Source: Gammaproteobacteria bacterium
GTDB lineage: Bacteria > Pseudomonadota > Gammaproteobacteria > Steroidobacterales > Steroidobacteraceae
Direction of reading: 5' to 3'
Assembly (NCBI GenBank): GCA_016707425.1
Contig: JADJHU010000015.1
Coordinates: 124,001 to 188,000, forward strand
Length of the DNA stretch: 64,000 nucleotides
The position numbers were made by a program, and so were the translations under genes. Each line of letters begins with the position of its first letter. Within the stretch, counting starts at the first letter, position 1. Shown here piece after piece: positions 9,121 through 17,084 of the stretch. Under the pieces are notes generated by a model. That model saw only the letters and a program-made list of their open reading frames with translations. It had not been told where the DNA came from and searched no databases.

Positions 9121-9999
9121 TCAGTCCCCGAGCGCCACGCGCAGCGCCTCGATCTCCGTTCCGCAGTCCTCGATCAACCGCCGGAAGGTCTCCGCGTCGA
9201 GCTTCATCAGCGAAGCCGACGCCACACCCTGCAGATTGAGCTCGATCGAGTCCGGGAACTCCTGCTGCGAGGCGAGGAGGTTGGCCACGATGAGGACGTC
9301 AGTGAGATCCGGCGGCCCCTCGTGCGTGTACTCGAGATCTTCGTGACCGTGAACGGCCGCGACGATCTCGTCCGACATCTCCCAGTTCTCGAGGATGGCC
9401 CTGGCGATGTTCGCGTGCCAGTCGCGCACGATCTCGTTGTACCCCGCCGCATCGGCGAAGAGCGCCGGGAAGCGTGCCGCCCGCACCATGACGTAGAGCT
9501 TTCCGATGCCATGCAGCAGGCCCGCGAGGAGCGCCGAATCCGCATTGACGCCGGTGAGTCGCCGGGCCACCACGTGACTCATGGCCGCCACCTGCGCGCT
9601 GCGGTGCCAGAGCGCGGCAAGCGGCGTGTGCAATCCCTTGAGCTCCTCGGCTTTCCGCAGCTGCGACATGGCAAATGAGATCGCGGCGCTGCGGATCACG
9701 TTGAATCCGATGCGGGTGACCGCCGCGCGCAGGTCGGTGACCCGCCGGCCGCTCACGTTGAGGGCCGCGGAGTTGGCTAGCTGCAGCAGCCTTGCGGCGA
9801 GCGCCGGTTCCGCACCGACCACGCGCGTCACCTGCTCGGCCGAAACGTTCTCATCCTGCAGGACCCGGCGCACGCGCACAGCGACGTCCGGGAAGCTCGG
9901 GATGTCGAGCTTGCTCCCCGAAAGCTCGCGGGCCAGCGACTGGACGAAGGCGAAGGCGTCGTGGTTCGTTGCCGCCGCCGCAGGCTGGGCACTGCTCAT
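9121..9999 (-). CDS. HDOD-domain protein, first of a tandem trio, behind a FliA-type promoter
   Basis: 292 residues. HDOD blocks are IPSFPDVAVRVRR near 33-45, ARLLQLANSAALN near 69-81, RAAVTRIGFNVIRSAAI near 91-107 and LLHGIGKLYVM at 161-171, with His163-Gly164 instead of His-Asp. The gene starts about 31 nt downstream of a near-consensus sigma-28 promoter and leads the three-gene HDOD unit. HDOD proteins in related bacteria have been tied to motility and c-di-GMP output. Here the promoter supports co-expression with late flagellar genes. Confidence 0.88.
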   Translation of the reverse strand: MSSAQPAAAATNHDAFAFVQSLARELSGSKLDIPSFPDVAVRVRRVLQDENVSAEQVTRVVGAEPALAARLLQLANSAALNVSGRRVTDLRAAVTRIGFNVIRSAAISFAMSQLRKAEELKGLHTPLAALWHRSAQVAAMSHVVARRLTGVNADSALLAGLLHGIGKLYVMVRAARFPALFADAAGYNEIVRDWHANIARAILENWEMSDEIVAAVHGHEDLEYTHEGPPDLTDVLIVANLLASQQEFPDSIELNLQGVASASLMKLDAETFRRLIEDCGTEIEALRVALGD

Positions 10000-10029
10000 G
10001 CTGGAGTGTTCCTCTCGTGACTGCTGTTC

Positions 10030-10056
10030 GTATCGGCAGGATTCTGTCGAACTTGA
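10030..10056 (-). promoter_or_regulatory. Sigma-28 (FliA) promoter for the HDOD trio
   Basis: Minus strand: -35 TCAAGTTC, 11-nt spacer, -10 GCCGATAC. This is a near-perfect match to the FliA consensus (TAAAGTTT-N11-GCCGATAA) and to five other sites in this window. The predicted start site lies about 24 nt before the ATG at 9999. Confidence 0.8.
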
Positions 10057-10068
10057 ACCCGCTGCTCG

Positions 10069-10491
10069 TCACGCAGCGACCGCTCGCGGAGCCGCGGGAG
10101 CCTTCGAGGGTCCGTGCAGCCGGGCCAGCAGCGCCGCCTCGGCCGGCGTCAGCCCGCAGTTGGCGGCCAGATCGCCAGCCGGCGCGCCATTTCGCGCCAT
10201 CCGGACCGCGATCTCGTAGTTCCGGGTGGCACCCGGCGCGCTCGCCGGTGGCTCCCCCTGCGTCTCGAGCCGGCCTGCGAGATCGCGAAGCTGCGACTCG
10301 AGGGCAGCCACGCCGTCTGCAAGATCCCGGAGCCCCATGAGCGCAAGATCGAGCTGCTCGAAGAGACGCGCGCTGTCACGTCGCGCCCTGCGCTGCCAGC
10401 GGGCCGCAAGCAGTGCATAGCCCAGGAAACCGGCGGTAACGAGCGCGAGGCGCGCGAGGAGCTCGAGGGTGTCGGGCGTCGGCAGGGTCAT
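10069..10491 (-). CDS. DUF2802-type protein of the flagellar/chemotaxis cluster
   Basis: 140 residues. One N-terminal membrane helix (about 13-31) is followed by an Arg-rich stretch, a coiled-coil-like segment (about 40-80) and a C-terminal helix-turn-helix-like segment (AVRMARNGAPAGDLAANCGL, about 95-115). In Pseudomonas-type loci a DUF2802 gene ends the cheA-cheB-motC-motD-cheW run. Here it directly follows motD with the cheW genes missing. The molecular role is unknown. Family assignment rests on layout and context. Confidence 0.7.
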   Translation of the reverse strand: MTLPTPDTLELLARLALVTAGFLGYALLAARWQRRARRDSARLFEQLDLALMGLRDLADGVAALESQLRDLAGRLETQGEPPASAPGATRNYEIAVRMARNGAPAGDLAANCGLTPAEAALLARLHGPSKAPAAPRAVAA

Positions 10492-10521
10492 GGCAGTTCT
10501 CTCTTTCAGGCCGTTCCCGCG

Positions 10522-11397
10522 TCAGAAAGCCGACGCGGTCGTTGCGGTCCCGTCCGGAGACACTGCAGGAAGCGTGCCGCCGCCGAGGATCACCATCACG
10601 ACGCGGCGATTGGCATTCCGGCCCTCGGCACTGACGTTCTCACGGATCGGCCGAAACTGGCCGAAGCCGATCACGGAAAGCCGCTGAGGCGCAATGCCCC
10701 CCCGAGCGAGCAGGTGCACCACGGTCGCGGCACGCGCCGAGGAGAGTTCCCAGTTCGACGGGAACGCCGGCGTATTGATCGGCCGGTCGTCGGTGTGTCC
10801 CTCGACGCGAATCGGATTGGGGAATGGCCGCAGCTTGTCGGCGAGCCGCCCGATGATCGGCACGGCACTCGCCGCGAGCGTCGCGGCACCACTCGGGAAG
10901 AGGATGTCCGTGCGGATCTCGACCTCGATCCACCGCTCATGGCGGCGCACGACGACGAGATCGGCCGCAATGAGATCCTGCATCGCACGCTCGACTTCCT
11001 CGGCCACTCGCGCGAGCTCGCGGGCCTCCGGGTCGGGAAGGCGCGCCACCGACTGGTGCGCCGTGCCGTTCGCCAGCGGCTTCTCCAGAGCAAGCGGCAC
11101 CGGCTCGAGCAGCGAGCGCGGCTGGCCCTCGAGCACTTCCTGCTGCACGATCGTGGTCCCGATGTCGGCACCCGATCCCATCTGCTTGTGGCCGACCTGC
11201 ACCGGTTCGAGGGTGCGCGGCGTGCCGCGGAAGGCGGCGGTCAGCGAGTCAGACAGGACCCGATACTTGCCTTCGTTCACGGAGGAGATCGCGTACATCA
11301 CGACGAAGAAGGCAAGCAGCAGTGTGATGAGATCGCCGTAGGGGATTGCCCAGGCCTCGTGATTCGTGTGCTCCTCATGCCTGCGTCTGCGCGCCAC
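10522..11397 (-). CDS. motD: Flagellar motor stator protein MotD (MotB family)
   Basis: 291 residues. A basic N-terminus is followed by one membrane helix (about 20-40) starting PYGDLITLLLAFF. Asp22 is the ion-binding residue equivalent to MotB Asp32. The C-terminal OmpA-like peptidoglycan-binding domain (about 150-280) contains EGHTDDRPINT and the NRRVVMVIL end motif. It pairs with the upstream MotC to form stator units. It starts 12 nt after motC. No motA/motB pair is present in the window. Confidence 0.93.
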   Translation of the reverse strand: MARRRRHEEHTNHEAWAIPYGDLITLLLAFFVVMYAISSVNEGKYRVLSDSLTAAFRGTPRTLEPVQVGHKQMGSGADIGTTIVQQEVLEGQPRSLLEPVPLALEKPLANGTAHQSVARLPDPEARELARVAEEVERAMQDLIAADLVVVRRHERWIEVEIRTDILFPSGAATLAASAVPIIGRLADKLRPFPNPIRVEGHTDDRPINTPAFPSNWELSSARAATVVHLLARGGIAPQRLSVIGFGQFRPIRENVSAEGRNANRRVVMVILGGGTLPAVSPDGTATTASAF

Positions 11398-11409
11398 TGT
11401 CCGGTCTCC

Positions 11410-12150
11410 TCAGTGCAGATAACCCTGGAGCTTCGATTCGATCGCACGCGGATTCTCGCCCTGCGCGATGGAGATCATCCCCTCGATGATCATCTCGCGG
11501 AGCTGCGACTGGGCGGCGATCGTGCCCTTCAGTTTTGCCGCGACCGGCAGAAAGAAGAGGTTGGCGAGACCGATGCCATAGACCGTCGCGGTGAAGGCCG
11601 CGGCGATGCCGTGGCCGAGCTTGCTCGGATCGGCGAGATTCTGCATCACGGCCATCAGGCCGAGCACCGCACCGATGATCCCCAGGGTCGGCGAGTAGAT
11701 CCCCATGCCCTCGAACACCCGGGCTGCCGCCGTGTCCGCGTGCTCGCGCGCACCGAGCTCGACGTCCAGCATCGCGCGGATGGAGTCCGGCTCACCGCCA
11801 TCGACGACGAGCTGCAGACCCTTTCTCACGAAATCGTCGGCTTCCTTCTCGAGCAGCGGCTCGAGGCCGAGCAGTCCCTGCTTGCGCGCCAGATTGCTCC
11901 ACTCGACGATCTTGCCGATGATCGCGGGAGCGTCGTGCGCGGGAGGGCGCATCACCCAAGGAAAGATCCTGAGTGCATGGCGCATGACACCGAGCGGCGT
12001 CTGGATGCAGATCGCCGCGATCGTTCCGATCACGACGATGGTGAATGCGGCACCGGAGACCAGGGCCACGAGGCCCGCGCCCTTGAGGATCGAGCCGACC
12101 ACGATGGCACTGACCGCGAGCACGAAGCCGATGAGAGTGAGTAGATCCAA
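11410..12150 (-). CDS. motC: Flagellar motor stator protein MotC (MotA family)
   Basis: 246 residues with four membrane helices (about 4-22, 28-50, 145-168, 178-200) and the large cytoplasmic loop (50-145) typical of MotA/PomA. The family signature near GIYSPTLGIIGAVLGLMAVMQ (about 151-171) is clear. It follows fliA by 12 nt in the flhF-flhG-fliA-motC-motD run. In Pseudomonas-type loci cheY, cheZ, cheA and cheB lie between fliA and motC. They are absent here. Confidence 0.93.
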   Translation of the reverse strand: MDLLTLIGFVLAVSAIVVGSILKGAGLVALVSGAAFTIVVIGTIAAICIQTPLGVMRHALRIFPWVMRPPAHDAPAIIGKIVEWSNLARKQGLLGLEPLLEKEADDFVRKGLQLVVDGGEPDSIRAMLDVELGAREHADTAAARVFEGMGIYSPTLGIIGAVLGLMAVMQNLADPSKLGHGIAAAFTATVYGIGLANLFFLPVAAKLKGTIAAQSQLREMIIEGMISIAQGENPRAIESKLQGYLH

Positions 12151-12162
12151 ACCGCGTCCTCG

Positions 12163-12933
12163 TCAGGTGTTCAGCTTCGAAACCCGGGCTGCACGCTCAT
12201 CGGCGGCCGCGGCATCGTCCGCGACGCTGCGCCACCCGGCGAGCCGCGCCTTCAGGCGTACGAGCGCCTGGCCGTGCAGCTGGCATACCCGCGATTCCGT
12301 CACCTTCAGCACCGCACCGATTTCCCTGAGGTTCAGCTCACGCTCGTAGTAGAGCGACATCACCAGCCGCTCGCGCTCCGGAAGCCGCTCGATCGCGGCC
12401 GTGAGCGCGGCACGAAATTCCTCGTCGGCCGCGTGCGCAAAGGGATCGCCGTCCTCGCACGGCGAATCGGCCCCCGCACCATCGTCGAGCCTCGCGAGCT
12501 GGCAGCTCGCCGCATCCTGCACGGCACGGTGGTAATCCCCCAGCTCCATGCCCAGCCGTCCCGCGATCTCGGTATCCCGCGCCTCGCGGCCGGTCTCGAG
12601 CTCGATGGCACGGACCGCCGCCGCAACGGCGCGTGTCCTGCGATGCACCGAGCGCGGCGCCCAGTCGAGCTTGCGCAGCGCATCGATCATCGCCCCACGG
12701 ATGCGGATGCCCGCATACGTCTCGAAGCTCGCGCCGCGATTGGGCGCGTAGCTGCCCGCAGCCTCGAGAAGGCCGAGCATGCCTGCCTGGATCAGATCAC
12801 TCACCTCCACAGACGACGGCAGACGCGCAGCCAGGTGATACGCAATGCGCTTCACGAGCTCCGCGTGCCGGACGATCAGTTCCTCGTTCGCGGCGTGCGT
12901 GCGGCGCGGCGCGTATGCACCTGCCGGAGTCAC
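12163..12933 (-). CDS. fliA: RNA polymerase sigma factor FliA (sigma-28)
   Basis: 256 residues from a GTG that overlaps the flhG stop (GTGA). Region 2 lies at about 25-95 (DLIQAGMLGLLEAAGSY, then FETYAGIRIRGAMIDALR), region 3 at 100-160, and the region 4 helix-turn-helix near 205-235 (NLREIGAVLKVTESRVCQLH). It directs late flagellar transcription. Six matching promoters occur in this window. It is held in check by FlgM (46945-47265). Confidence 0.96.
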   Translation of the reverse strand: MTPAGAYAPRRTHAANEELIVRHAELVKRIAYHLAARLPSSVEVSDLIQAGMLGLLEAAGSYAPNRGASFETYAGIRIRGAMIDALRKLDWAPRSVHRRTRAVAAAVRAIELETGREARDTEIAGRLGMELGDYHRAVQDAASCQLARLDDGAGADSPCEDGDPFAHAADEEFRAALTAAIERLPERERLVMSLYYERELNLREIGAVLKVTESRVCQLHGQALVRLKARLAGWRSVADDAAAADERAARVSKLNT

Positions 12934-13778
12934 TGCACGACCTCGAGACGCGGCACCGGCGGCCGCACGAGGCGTTCCCAGAAGAATTCGAGGTTCCCCC
13001 GCGGTTCTGCCGCCACCGGCCAGTTATCGGCACGCTCGGCGAGCTTCTTGAATGCGCGTGCGGCCGGACTTCCGGGATAGGCTTCACAGACGGGGCGCTG
13101 CTCGCGCACCGAACGCCTCAGACAGGGGTCCTCGGGGATCTCACCCACATATTCCAGATTCACGTCCAGGAAGCGCCCGGTCACCCGCTCGAAGCGGCGG
13201 AACAGTGCCTCTCCGTCGCCAGCCCCGCGCGTGAGGTTCGCGAGGACACGGAAGCGGCGCACACCGTGATCGCGACTCAGGACCTTGACGAGTGCATAGG
13301 CATCGGTCATCGAGGCCGGGTCGTCGCACACCACGACCAGCACCTGCTGGGCCGCCTGCGAGAACTGCAGCACGCCGTGGGCAATGCCGGCCGCCGTATC
13401 GACGATCAGGACGTCCAGATCGCCGGCGATCGAGCTGAAGGCCTGGACGAGCGCGAGGTGTTCCGTTGCGCCGAGGCTGGCGAGCCTTGCCACGCCCGAG
13501 GCAGCGGGCACGACGCGCAAACCCTGGGGCGTGCGCAGGACGATCTCCTCCAGGCTGCGCTCGCCGCTCAGCACGTGAGCCATGGTGTAGCGGGCGGGAA
13601 GCCCCAGGAAGACATCGACGTTGGCGAGCCCGAGGTCGCCGTCGAAGAGCATCACACGGCGGCGTGCCGCCAGTGCCGTGGCCAGATTCCCAGCGACACT
13701 CGTCTTCCCCACACCGCCCTTGCCGCCCGTGACGGCGATCACCTGCACAGGCCTGGAAGGCGACTCAGACGCTCGCAC
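12930..13778 (-). CDS. flhG: Flagellar number regulator FlhG/FleN (MinD-like ATPase)
   Basis: 282 residues from the GTG at 13778, preferred because GGAGGAG lies 6 nt upstream. A longer frame begins at 13817. The deviant Walker A GGKGGVGKTS near 17-26 marks a ParA/MinD ATPase, and VDTAAGIAHGV near 125 is the switch II region. It limits flagellar number and antagonises FleQ, working with FlhF at the pole. The start lies inside the 3' end of flhF (14-nt overlap), so the two are coupled. Confidence 0.92.
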   Translation of the reverse strand: MRASESPSRPVQVIAVTGGKGGVGKTSVAGNLATALAARRRVMLFDGDLGLANVDVFLGLPARYTMAHVLSGERSLEEIVLRTPQGLRVVPAASGVARLASLGATEHLALVQAFSSIAGDLDVLIVDTAAGIAHGVLQFSQAAQQVLVVVCDDPASMTDAYALVKVLSRDHGVRRFRVLANLTRGAGDGEALFRRFERVTGRFLDVNLEYVGEIPEDPCLRRSVREQRPVCEAYPGSPAARAFKKLAERADNWPVAAEPRGNLEFFWERLVRPPVPRLEVVQ

Positions 13779-14973
13779 GGACACCTCCTCCGAAGCGGCG
13801 CACCAGCAGATCCTCATCGGCTGCCGCTCCGCACTCTCGCGCGAGCTGCACGGCGCGGGCCACGAGCTCGAGGGCGCGCGCAGGGCGCAGGTCCTCGGGC
13901 ACGCGCTGGCCTTCGCTCACCCAGGCGAGTGGCAGGCGCGCGCGCATCAGCACCGAGAGCGTCCCTCCGAGGCTGGTGGCCTCGTCCAGGCGCGTGAGCA
14001 CGCAGCTCTGCGGCGTCACCGGTGCGAAGCGTCTCACGGTGTCCTCGAGCGCAGCCGCCTGGGTCGTCGCCGCGAGCACGAGCGCAGTCTCCAGGCGTGG
14101 CGTCTTCGCGGCCAGCGTCGCGAGTTCCCTCGGCAGCTGCATGTCGCGCGGAGCGGATCCTGCGGTATCGACCAGGACGAGCCGCCGCGAGACGAGCGCA
14201 GGCAGCACGTTCTCGAGCTCGGCGGTACTGGTGAGCGCATGGACCGGCACATCGAGGAGCTGCCCCAGGGTGCGCAGCTGCTCATGGGCGCCGAAGCGCG
14301 CACCGTCGCAGGACACCAGCGCGAGTTCGCGCGAGCCGTGACGCATGACCCACCGTGCAGCAAGCTTCGCGAGCGTCGAGGTCTTGCCGGCGCCGCTGCT
14401 GCCCGCCAGCACGACGACTCCGCCCTGCGTGAGCCAGCGGTCCTCGGCGATCGCGAGACGCCCCGCAATGCCTGCAAAGACCTGGCGACGCGCAGCGGCG
14501 AGCTCCCCGGTCTCCGGTACCGCCGCGGCGATCGTGGTGGCCAGATCGGCGGCGATGCCCAGCTCGGCGAGCTCCTTCAGGAGCGTCGTGCGCAGCGGCG
14601 CACGGCGCGTGAGATCGCTCCACGCAAGCGCCGCGAGCTGCGTCTCGAGCAGGCGGCGCATGGTCCGCAGTTCCTCGCCCATGTCCGCATTGCTCGCGCC
14701 CCCACCGGACGCCTCTGACACCACTTCTCCGCTCCGGGCCTCGGCGAGCGTGCGTCGGGCGATCGTCGCGAAGTCGTCCTGAGGGGCGCTCGCCACCATT
14801 TCGGCTACGGGCGCCTCGGCATCCGCGACGGCCTCGTAGTCGATCGCAGCGACCACCTCGACCTCACCGTCGAGCCGACGCGTGGAGAGGATGACGGCGT
14901 CCGGCCCCTGCGCCTCACGGACCTGACGCAGCGCCTGGCGCAGATCCGGGGCGAGATATCTTCTGATTTTCAT
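13765..14973 (-). CDS. flhF: Flagellar placement GTPase FlhF (SRP-type)
   Basis: 402 residues. The N-terminal B domain begins MKIRRYLAPDLRQALRQVR, followed by an N domain and the SRP-family G domain (about 200-395). Visible motifs: Walker A GSSGAGKTSTLAKLAARW near 213, VDTAGS near 290 and TRLDEATSLG near 348. FlhF marks the pole for flagellar assembly. It follows flhA by 17 nt and overlaps flhG. Confidence 0.94.
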   Translation of the reverse strand: MKIRRYLAPDLRQALRQVREAQGPDAVILSTRRLDGEVEVVAAIDYEAVADAEAPVAEMVASAPQDDFATIARRTLAEARSGEVVSEASGGGASNADMGEELRTMRRLLETQLAALAWSDLTRRAPLRTTLLKELAELGIAADLATTIAAAVPETGELAAARRQVFAGIAGRLAIAEDRWLTQGGVVVLAGSSGAGKTSTLAKLAARWVMRHGSRELALVSCDGARFGAHEQLRTLGQLLDVPVHALTSTAELENVLPALVSRRLVLVDTAGSAPRDMQLPRELATLAAKTPRLETALVLAATTQAAALEDTVRRFAPVTPQSCVLTRLDEATSLGGTLSVLMRARLPLAWVSEGQRVPEDLRPARALELVARAVQLARECGAAADEDLLVRRFGGGVRASV

Positions 14974-14990
14974 GAATCGAGGCTCCGTGG

Positions 14991-15698
14991 TCAGCGTCCG
15001 ACCGAAGTGACGAGCCGGACCTTGCGGTTGTCTGGGATCTCGCTCCAGGCGAGCACGTTCAGTCCGGGAACGCTCGAGCGCAGGAAGCGCGCGAGCGTCT
15101 GTCGCAGCTGTGGCGGCACGAGCAGCACTGCGGCCTCACCGGCCGCCTCCTGGCGCTGGGCATCCGCCGCAAGGCGCCGCTGCAGGCGTTCGGCGAGCCC
15201 GGGCTCGAGCCCCGGCCCGGCAGTGCCCGCGCCCGCCATCGAGCCGGCGAGCAGCTGCTCGAGCTCGGGTTCCAGCGTGATGACGGGCAGCTCGTCCGCG
15301 ATGCCGGCAATCTCCTGGACGATCTGGCGGCCGAGGGCGACGCGCACCTGCGCGAGCAGCACCGCAGGGTCCTGCGACTGCGGCGCGCATTCCGCGAGCG
15401 TCTCGACGATCGCGCGCATGTTGCGGATCGGCACGCGTTCGGCGAGCAGGCCCTGCAGCACACGCACGACGACCGAGAGCGGCAGCGTGCGCGGCACGAC
15501 GTCCTCGACGAGCTTCGGCGCGCTCTTCGCGAGCGCGTTCAGCAGCTGCTGCACCTCCTCGTGTCCGAGGAGTTCGTGCGCATGCGTGCGGATCACCTGA
15601 CTGAGATGCGTGGCGATCACCGTGCTCGCGTCCACCACCGTATAGCCCAGCGTCTGTGCGTGCTCGCGCACCGACGGTTCGATCCACACGGCCTCCAT
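14991..15698 (-). CDS. flhA: FlhA export-gate protein, C-terminal fragment of a frame-disrupted gene
   Basis: 235 residues starting in the middle of the FlhA cytoplasmic domain (MEAVWIEPSVREHAQTLGY, then ATHLSQVIRTHAHELLGHEEVQQLL) and ending in the normal FlhA C-terminus (NVLAWSEIPDNRKVRLVTSVGR). The ATG at 15698 is an internal Met of intact homologues, not a natural start. Four frame disruptions between about 15842 and 15712 separate it from the N-terminal fragment. With those corrected (net 6 nt restored) 14991-17081 would encode about 698 residues, normal for FlhA. FlhA is the nonameric export-gate ring that docks chaperone-substrate complexes. Confidence 0.88.
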   Translation of the reverse strand: MEAVWIEPSVREHAQTLGYTVVDASTVIATHLSQVIRTHAHELLGHEEVQQLLNALAKSAPKLVEDVVPRTLPLSVVVRVLQGLLAERVPIRNMRAIVETLAECAPQSQDPAVLLAQVRVALGRQIVQEIAGIADELPVITLEPELEQLLAGSMAGAGTAGPGLEPGLAERLQRRLAADAQRQEAAGEAAVLLVPPQLRQTLARFLRSSVPGLNVLAWSEIPDNRKVRLVTSVGR

Positions 15699-15731
15699 GC
15701 CGAAGGCGGGGTCACGCGTGGTCGATGCCGT

Positions 15732-17081
15732 TCACCTTGCCGAACACGCGCCCGGGTTGATGGCGAGCTCGCGGTCCGGATGCACCGGCCCTCGCCCACC
15801 GGCACGCCGCCCAGGTTGATGCGGTACAGGTCGCGGGGCGAGCTCGAGGTTGTCGCGGATGTGCACGGCCTGCACGAGGAAGCCGAGATCCTGGGTGAGC
15901 TTGCGGCGCACGCCGCGGATACGGGCGAGCAGATCGCCACTCTGGGCGCGATCCACGAGCGGCACGAGCCGATAGCCGACTTCGAGACCGATCATGTCCA
16001 CCGGCTGCACGTCCTCCCAGGTGAGCTCGCGAGCCTCGGGCGGCGGCATCGGTTCCGGGGGAGGAGCGGCCTTGGGCTGCGCGGCACGCTCGCGCCGCCG
16101 AACGAGCAGCCAGGCGCCACCGCCGCACAGCAGCGCCATGGACAGGAAGGCGAGGTTGGGCATTCCCGGGATGAGCCCGATGACGGCGAGGAGTCCGGCA
16201 GCGACCGCCAGCGCACGCGGCTGGCCGAAGAGCTGACGGCCGAGCTCGCCGCCCATGTCCTGCGATCCGGACATGCGCGTCACGATCACCGCGACCGATG
16301 TCGACAGGAGGAGCGCCGGAATCTGCGTCACCAGGCCGTCGCCGATGGTGAGCAGCGTGTACGTGCGCCCGGCCTCACCGAGCGGCAGGCCGTGGCCGAG
16401 CGTGCCGATGGCCAGCCCGCCGATGATGTTGATGAAGAGGATCAGCACCGCGGCGACGGCATCGCCACGCACGAACTTGCTGGCGCCATCCATGGATCCG
16501 TAGAAGTCGGCTTCGGCGCGCACCTCGGCGCGACGCTGGCGCGCCTCGTCCTGGGTGATCAGACCGGCGTTCAGGTCGGCATCGATGGCCATCTGCTTGC
16601 CCGGCATGGCATCGAGGGTGAACCGGGCGCTCACCTCCGAGATGCGGCCCGAACCCTTGGTGACGACCACGAAATTGATGATCGTGAGAATCACGAACAC
16701 GACCACGCCGACCGCGAAATTCCCGCCGATGACGAATTCGCCGAAGGACTCGATCACCCTGCCCGCCGCGTGCGGACCCGTGTGGCCGTGGAGCAGCACG
16801 ACGCGGGTGGAGGCCACGTTCAGCGCCAGGCGCAGCAGCGTGGCGAGCAGCAGCAGCGTCGGGAACACGCCGAATTCGATCGGTCGCGCCACGTAGAACA
16901 CCGCCATCACGATCACGAGGGAAAGCGCGATGTTGAAGGTGAACAGCACATCGAGCGCAAACGGCGGCAGCGGCAGCACCACCATGGCGAGGATGGCGAG
17001 CAGGCCGAGCGGCAGCCCGAGCCCGTTGCGCAGCAGCTCGCGCAGCGGTGGCCAGGCGGCGGAATTCGTCGTGGTCGCCAC
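15732..17081 (-). CDS. flhA: FlhA export-gate protein, N-terminal fragment of a frame-disrupted gene
   Basis: 449 residues covering the eight-helix membrane domain and the FHIPEP signature region (TLLLLATLLRLALNVASTR near 74-92, then FVVVTKGSGRISEVSARFTLDAMPGKQMAIDAD as separate conserved blocks near 136-168). The frame follows homologues to HIRDNLELAP (about residue 416) and then goes wrong. RDLYRINLGGVPVGE continues in another frame, VHPDRELAINPG returns to this one, and RVFGKVNGIDHA lies in a third. This is either a real pseudogene or clustered sequencing error. It starts 3 nt after flhB. Confidence 0.9.
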   Translation of the reverse strand: MATTTNSAAWPPLRELLRNGLGLPLGLLAILAMVVLPLPPFALDVLFTFNIALSLVIVMAVFYVARPIEFGVFPTLLLLATLLRLALNVASTRVVLLHGHTGPHAAGRVIESFGEFVIGGNFAVGVVVFVILTIINFVVVTKGSGRISEVSARFTLDAMPGKQMAIDADLNAGLITQDEARQRRAEVRAEADFYGSMDGASKFVRGDAVAAVLILFINIIGGLAIGTLGHGLPLGEAGRTYTLLTIGDGLVTQIPALLLSTSVAVIVTRMSGSQDMGGELGRQLFGQPRALAVAAGLLAVIGLIPGMPNLAFLSMALLCGGGAWLLVRRRERAAQPKAAPPPEPMPPPEARELTWEDVQPVDMIGLEVGYRLVPLVDRAQSGDLLARIRGVRRKLTQDLGFLVQAVHIRDNLELAPRPVPHQPGRRAGGRGPVHPDRELAINPGACSAR

Positions 17082-17084
17082 GGA

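Noticed and set aside
6320..9346. A 1008-codon open frame on the + strand
   Set aside because: It lies antisense to the ABC ATPase and HDOD genes, has low-complexity Arg/His/Glu composition, and is the expected mirror of GC-rich third positions.
15712..15842. Programmed ribosomal frameshifting in flhA
   Set aside because: Four shifts in 130 bp in both directions, without slippery heptamers, cannot be programmed. Sequence error or true mutation is far simpler.
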